64,000 nt of DNA from Bdellovibrio sp. qaytius (GTDB lineage: Bacteria; Bdellovibrionota; Bdellovibrionia; Bdellovibrionales; Bdellovibrionaceae). A model generated the notes under the pieces. It was not told the origin of the DNA. It worked only from the letters and a program-made list of their open reading frames with translations, and did not search any database. Both the position numbers and the translations under genes were made by a program. Below, piece by piece: positions 42,401-45,400 of this stretch. The stretch lies in the NCBI GenBank assembly GCA_004011035.1, contig CP025734.1, positions 704,001-768,000 of the forward strand, written 5' to 3'. The number at the start of each line of letters is the position of its first letter. Positions within the stretch are counted from its first letter, which is position 1.

Positions 42401-45400
42401 TTACATTTACCGTCACCGATTCAGGAACAGGTACAGGCGGATTATTAACAGCTTCACGCTTATTTACACAAACGATCGTACCAGTGAATGATGCTCCGAC
42501 GATGAATGCTATCGGTAACGTGACTATCAACGAAGATGGAAACTCAGCAGTGCCATTTGTTATCGGTGATATTGATAGCGTGTTATTATGTACTTCGGCA
42601 AATGTATCTAAAGCGAGTACAGACACGACGTTAGTGCCATTAGCAAACATCGTGATTGGTGGAACATTCCCTAACTGTACAGCGACAGTTACGCCAGTTG
42701 CGAATGGCAATGGTTCATCAGATATTACATTAACAGTATTTGATAACGGTTCACCAAACTTACAAGCTTCGCGCACATTTACTTTCGCTGTTACAGCTGT
42801 GAATGATGCTCCAACAATTGGAACAGTAGCGAATCAAACGATTAACGAAGATAATTCAACTGCGGCCTTAGCATTTACAATCGGCGATATCGATTCGACG
42901 ATTCTTTGTTCGTCAGCAAATGTTTCAGTTTCATCATCAAACACAGCGATTATTCCAGTATCAGGAATCGTTGTCGCAGGAACATATCCAAATTGTACAG
43001 TGACAGTAACACCACTTCCCAATGCGAATGGTGGACCAACTCAAATTAGCTTAACATTAACAGATTCAGGAACTGGTACTGGCGGATTGTTATCTGTACA
43101 ATCAACATTTAACGTAACAGTTACGGCAGTGAATGATGCTCCAACAATTACAGCGCCGGCAAATCAAACGATTAACGAAGACGGCGTAACTACTGGATTA
43201 ACATTCACAATCGGTGATATCGATTCAACTATTCTTTGTTCGTCGGCGAATGTAGTGGCATCTTCGTCAAATACAGCGATCATTCCAGTATCTGGAGTCG
43301 TAGTCGCAGGAACATATCCAAATTGTACAGTGACGGTAACTCCACTTCCAAATGCGAATGGTGGACCAACTCAAATTACATTAACATTAACTGATTCAGG
43401 AACTGGCACACCAGGTAACTTATCAGTTCAATCAGTATTTAACGTAACAGTCACTGCGGTGAATGATGCTCCAACAATTTCAGCACCTGCAAATCAAACG
43501 ATTAACGAAGATGGTGTAACAACTGGATTAACATTCACAATTGGTGATATTGATTCAACAATTCTTTGTTCGTCTGCGAATGTAGTAGCGTCATCGTCGA
43601 ATACAGCGATCATTCCAGTATCAGGAGTCGTTGTCGCGGGTACATATCCAAATTGTACAGTGACAGTAACTCCGCTTCCGAATGCGAACGGTGGACCAAC
43701 ACAAATTAGCTTAACGTTAACAGATTCAGGTACTGGTACTGGCGGATTGTTATCTGTGCAATCGGTGTTTAACGTAACAGTCACTGCGGTGAATGATGCT
43801 CCAACAATTTCAACTCCTGCGAATCTAACGCTTAATGAAGATGGTGTAACGTCAGGAACGTTCACAATCGGCGATATCGATTCAACAATTATATGTTCGT
43901 CTGCGAATGTAGTAGCGTCATCATCGAATACAGCGATCATCCCAGTATCCGGAGTTGTAGTTACGGGAACATATCCAAATTGTATCGTGACAGTGACACC
44001 GCTTCCGAATGCGAACGGTGGCCCAACACAAATTAGCTTAACGTTAACAGATTCAGGAACTGGTACACCGGGTAACTTATCAGTGCAATCAGTATTCAAC
44101 GTAACAGTAAGTGCAGTGAATGATACGCCAACAATTTCAACTCCTGCAAATCTAACGCTGAATGAAGATGGCGTCACATCAGGAACATTCACAATCGGTG
44201 ATATCGATTCAACAATTATATGTTCGTCTGCGAATGTAGTAGCTTCATCGTCGAATACAGCGATCATACCAGTATCTGGAGTTGTAGTTACGGGAACATA
44301 TCCAAATTGTATCGTGACAGTAACGCCACTTCCGAATGCGAATGGTGGCCCAACACAAATTAGCTTAACATTAACAGATTCAGGAACTGGTACGCCGGGT
44401 AACTTATCAGTGCAATCCGTATTCAACGTAACAGTGACTGCAGTGAATGATGCGCCAACAATTTCAACTCCTGCAAATCTAACGCTGAATGAAGATGGTG
44501 TCACATCAGGAACATTCACAATCGGTGATGTCGATTCAACAATCGTATGTTCGTCAGCGAATGTTACAGTTTCATCTTCAAACACAGCGATTATCCCAGT
44601 GTCTGGAGTCGTCATCTCAGGAACATATCCAAATTGCATAGCAACAGTAACACCACTTCCGAATGCGAACGGCGGTCCTACGCAAATTAGCTTAACAGTC
44701 ACTGATACAGGAACTGGCACTGGCGGATTATTATCAGCGCAGTCAGTATTTAACGTAACAGTAACTGCGGTGAATGATACGCCAACAATTTCAACTCCTG
44801 CAAATCTAACGCTGAATGAAGATGGCGTCACATCAGGAGCGTTCACAATTGGCGATATCGATTCTACTATTATATGTTCGTCTGCGAATGTAGTGGCGTC
44901 ATCGTCGAATACAGCGATCATCCCAGTATCGGGAGTTGTAGTTACGGGAACATATCCAAATTGTATTGTTACAGTAACACCACTTCCGAACGCGAATGGC
45001 GGCCCTACACAAATTTCATTAACGTTAACAGATTCAGGTACTGGTACTGGCGGATTGTTGTCAGTGCAATCCGTATTCAACGTAACAGTGACTGCAGTGA
45101 ATGATGCGCCAACAATTTCTACTCCTGCAAATATAACGCTTAACGAAGATGGTGTATCGTCAGGAACATTTACAATCGGTGATGTCGATTCAACAATCGT
45201 ATGTTCGTCAGCGAATGTTACAGTTTCATCTTCAAACACAGCGATTATCCCAGTGTCTGGAGTCGTCATCTCAGGAACATATCCAAATTGCATAGCAACA
45301 GTAACACCACTTCCAAATGCGAACGGTGGACCTACTCGAATTTCATTAACATTAACAGATTCAGGAACTGGTACTGGCGGATTGTTATCAGTGCAATCTG